Source of the DNA: Nitrososphaerota archaeon
GTDB lineage: Archaea; Thermoproteota; Nitrososphaeria; Nitrososphaerales; CADDZS01
DNA length: 64,000 bases
Direction: 5' to 3'
NCBI GenBank assembly: GCA_021325255.1
Contig: JAJPHP010000070.1
Span: forward strand, 1-64,000
The notes beneath the pieces were generated by a model. It saw nothing but the letters and a program-made list of their open reading frames with translations. It searched no databases and was not told the origin of the DNA. Shown one piece after another: positions 61,628 through 64,000 of the stretch; the first letter of the stretch is position 1; each line of letters starts with the position of its first letter. The position numbers were made by a program, and so were the translations under genes.

Positions 61628-62385
61628 GCTAGCAGAGTCCGAAGATTGTTCCAGCTTTAAATTGCTTGCTTAGGAAAAAAATCGCATGTTGAAGTCTGCC
61701 AAACCATGGGTGCTTATATTTCATTAGCTTTGGTCACGACAATGAACAGAAGCATAGTCCTTCATAGCAACAGAACTGCATCATGCGCCGCTTCTTTAGA
61801 ACTGCACAATTCCATTCTTATTCTTGTTAGGATTCGACCCATTGCTGATAGAAAGAACACTTTAGCACCAAATGTTATAATCTTACTGCGAACGGTTCTG
61901 TTTCATGATCTGGCTTTGACAGTTTCCGCATTAGGTGTTAGTTCCAATGGTGGAGTCTTCAAACGTTACCGGATTCCTAGCGAGTTTATCTCACTCCTGC
62001 GTTCAATAAGACTCTCTTGTCTCTGAAGATTCCTGCCATAGTGTCATATCTTGGTATTTCATATTTCCTGAACGAAAAAGAGCTACTGCTCCAAAAGGCC
62101 ACGGTGATTTTGAGCCCTAAGCATGGTAGCAATAGAAGTCTGTTGTGCTCTGTACTCTTAGCTTGTTTGAGCGAAATCAGGGCCGTGATGTTGGAACACT
62201 TGTTCCTCTGTATTTGCCATCTACGTTCTGCTTCTGCTTAGTCTTGCGCGTCATTAAGCCTAGTTTCAAGGGTAGCAACACCCAAAGTGAAACACCCGTT
62301 GAAAACACGAACTAAAGAAACCAAACCCTGGGAACCGGTTTAACATTAGCTGAACTTTTGTATGTAGCTGGCGTAAGACGAATGC
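61628..62385. other. Long intergenic region in the glycosylation island
   Basis: About 758 bp without a supportable gene. Two plus-strand frames (61706-62026 and 62017-62241) have no recognisable domain and weak coding character. I find no inverted repeats or transposase remnant by eye. The promoters of the flanking divergent genes must be here, but none was identified. Confidence 0.4.
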
Positions 62386-63287
62386 GTGAGCATCGCCTAC
62401 AAGATCGGCAAATATGTTCCAAGATTGTTTAAGCCGATTGCGAAGAGGCTGTATGTATCTACTTATCTTCGATTTATGCAGCCTTCAGGAACTTTCCACG
62501 GTATTCCTTTGCCCCCAAAGACCCTTGCGTCTGAAGTCGGCGGAGGTAATTTCATGAAGATCGGCAAAGGATCTGTCGATCTCTTGGTTAGTTTGGGAGG
62601 GCTTCAGTCATTTCACCACGTACTTGATGTTGGTTGTGGAATCGGAATAGTTGCCATCCCACTTTCTGCTTTCCTGGATAAGAACGGATCCTATGAGGGA
62701 TTTGACATTGATGAACTCATGGTAAAATGGTGCCAAACATACATAACGTCAAGATATCCCAATTTCAATTTTAGAGTCGCTGGTTTAAGAGCAGGAGACA
62801 GCCCAATAGAGGGTAACCCTTCGATCTGGACATTCCCATATAAGAGTGAATCATTTGATTTAGTGTTTCTGTTCTCAGTCTTCACGCATATGTTTCCCAA
62901 TGAAACCGAGAATTACCTTTCGGAGATCAATCGAGTTTTGAAATCAGGAGGGAAAGTGCTTGCGACTTTCTGATTAATGAAGAAACGCAGAGACTGTTGG
63001 AGCAAGGCAAATCCACGCAACCATTCGACAATTCAACACTCGATTACTATGTTGGCTTTCCCAGCGACCCGAGAAAATCCATAGGATACAACGAGGATTA
63101 TATAAGGCGACTCTATCAGAACCTCGATTTTGAGTTAATCGAGCCAGTTAGATTTGGCACTTGGCGTCGTCTTGGAAGTGATTCATCGAATTATCAAGAC
63201 ATGATTGTTACGAAGAAAAAGTGGAACATTCGAAAGTATGTCATCATTCTCCGACTATTAGATTACGATAGCGCCCGACAAGGATGA
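62386..63287 (+). pseudogene. SAM-dependent methyltransferase (type 11-like), frameshifted
   Basis: The frame from 62386 encodes the methyltransferase core: HVLDVGCGIGIVAIPLSAFL (SAM-binding), YEGFDIDEL, FDLVFLFSVFTHM, and INRVLKSGGKVLATF before a TGA at 62971-62973. The next frame is open from there and reads FLINEETQRLLEQGKSTQPF, continuing with DNSTLDYYVGFPSDPRKS and GYNEDYIRRLYQNLDFELIE, which is the expected C-terminal part. Adding one T in the TTTCTGATT stretch near 62968 restores ATFLINEE. The intact protein would be about 300 residues. A -1 or +1 sequencing error is possible. Its 3' end overlaps the flippase on the opposite strand by 44 bp. Confidence 0.8.
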
Positions 63288-64000
63288 AAAGATAACGGAC
63301 AATCTTTACCTCGTCGAACAGTCCTCGCAACTCAATTAGATCATTCGTCGTAAGTGCCTTCGTCCATCCCAAGATTGGGATGAGGATAAGGATGAAAAGT
63401 ATCGTGCCGACGAATAAGGTGACAAAGGGATTAAGGTTAAGGAGTGATAAGGGATAAATCACAGCGGCGCTCACACCCGAACCAAAATAAATTCGCAACA
63501 GCGAGCGTCCATGCAGTCTTTCCTTGACAAGATCATACACAAACCCTAATGAGATAACAAGTGCAACTGTTTGCCCTAATGCTGTACCGATTATGACTCC
63601 AAAGACACCTGTATAGGCTACTAAGACCACCGAAGCCGCGATAGAAACTATTGTGCTCAGCGCCGCGGCCAAGAAAGCTTTCCTAGTTTCACCAACACCA
63701 TTAAGAAATGGCCCGCACGAAACATGGCCTACACCCGCCAACAAATTTAGGCCTGCAAGATACACGAGGTAATTCCCGGCGAACTGGTAAGCGTTTCCAT
63801 ATATTGCAGAGACCAGTGGTGTCGCGAGTGACATTATCAACACCGTTATCGGGATAATAAAGAGGGCCGAGTATTTCACAGATTGTTTGAAAGCTTGGCC
63901 TAGACTCGAAGTCCCTCCGTTTACTGTCTTGCTGAACAACGGAAACAATGCCGTGGAAAGTGGATAGGTGAATAATGTGACGAGCGCAGCAATGTTAGAG
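63244..64000 (-). CDS. Polysaccharide flippase (Wzx/MATE-like), cut by window end
   Basis: The frame is open past the window edge (codons to 63997-63999 read SNIAALVTLFTYPLSTAL without a start), so only the C-terminal about 250 residues are seen. Eight or so hydrophobic helices alternate with short basic loops (SLATPLVSAIYGNAYQFAG, LNGVGETRKAFLAAALS), typical of polysaccharide biosynthesis proteins of the MOP superfamily. It would flip lipid-linked sugars across the membrane for the glycosyltransferases of the island. Confidence 0.8.
   Translation of the reverse strand, partial: SNIAALVTLFTYPLSTALFPLFSKTVNGGTSSLGQAFKQSVKYSALFIIPITVLIMSLATPLVSAIYGNAYQFAGNYLVYLAGLNLLAGVGHVSCGPFLNGVGETRKAFLAAALSTIVSIAASVVLVAYTGVFGVIIGTALGQTVALVISLGFVYDLVKERLHGRSLLRIYFGSGVSAAVIYPLSLLNLNPFVTLFVGTILFILILIPILGWTKALTTNDLIELRGLFDEVKIVRYLFILVGRYRNLIVGE

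Noticed and set aside
61706..62241. Two plus-strand open frames in the glycan island
   Set aside because: No domain or start signal; the overlap and composition look like chance in AT-rich DNA, and no transposase remnant could be recognised.
62960..62980. Programmed frameshift in the methyltransferase
   Set aside because: No slippery heptamer in the right phase occurs at the break, unlike the tail chaperone; a one-base deletion is simpler.

Overview
The window looks like a piece of an archaeal chromosome, probably a heterotrophic member of the Thermoproteota/Nitrososphaeria side of the tree. The pointers are TATA-box promoters about 25 nt ahead of likely transcript starts, a stand-alone Lrp/AsnC effector (RAM) domain protein, archaeal winged-helix regulators, many TTG and GTG starts, Ser/Thr-rich surface proteins and an OppA-like binding protein tethered by an N-terminal membrane anchor. 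The exact lineage cannot be settled from the sequence alone.

Layout. (1) 0.6-19.4 kb is host catabolic and transport DNA: a fluoroacetyl-CoA-thioesterase-like gene interrupted by an in-frame TAG, two VOC proteins, an MFS transporter, a ThDP enzyme, a complete but scattered oligopeptide ABC transporter (two ATPases, two permeases, one binding protein), a zinc alcohol dehydrogenase, a CocE-type hydrolase, an amidinotransferase-fold enzyme, a DegT aminotransferase, a phosphotriesterase-like hydrolase and a DoxX-like membrane protein. (2) 19.4-25.3 kb is decaying host DNA: an orphan ParB, a 5'-truncated nitrilase fused head-to-head to a 5'-truncated molybdopterin oxidoreductase, a MoaD-like protein, a RAM-domain protein and a broken FxLYD-type surface protein. 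(3) 25.4-25.7 kb is a cluster of dyad repeats, AGTGTGTT-N8/9-AACACACT. (4) 26.0-53.8 kb is a head-tail (HK97-fold, long-tailed) archaeal provirus, almost entirely on the minus strand. (5) 54.3-64 kb is a surface-polysaccharide or protein-glycosylation island with five family-2 glycosyltransferases, a polytopic membrane protein, a frameshifted methyltransferase and a flippase cut by the window end.

The provirus reads from right to left. It starts at a divergent regulatory region packed with palindromes (53.1-53.2 kb). It continues through a Cys-rich protein, a portal with an intein, a winged-helix protein, a Thr-rich membrane-anchored protein, a protease-scaffold-capsid fusion, a glycosyltransferase, connector genes, tail tube, tail chaperone, tape measure and tail-tip proteins. 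A ribbon-helix-helix protein, a Cas4-like nuclease, the terminase block and an ABC-ATPase/GNAT fusion follow. No integrase or replicase is visible. Terminase and portal lie at opposite ends and become neighbours if the element circularises.

The most notable observations are: a textbook -1 frameshift signal (T TTT TTA, minus strand 41614-41608) in the tail-assembly chaperone; an ABC-ATPase/acetyltransferase fusion whose TTG start overlaps the terminase stop; the intein ending in Gly-Asn; the glycosyltransferase inside the head module; and two separate regulatory palindrome arrays inside the provirus plus a third repeat array just outside its left end.
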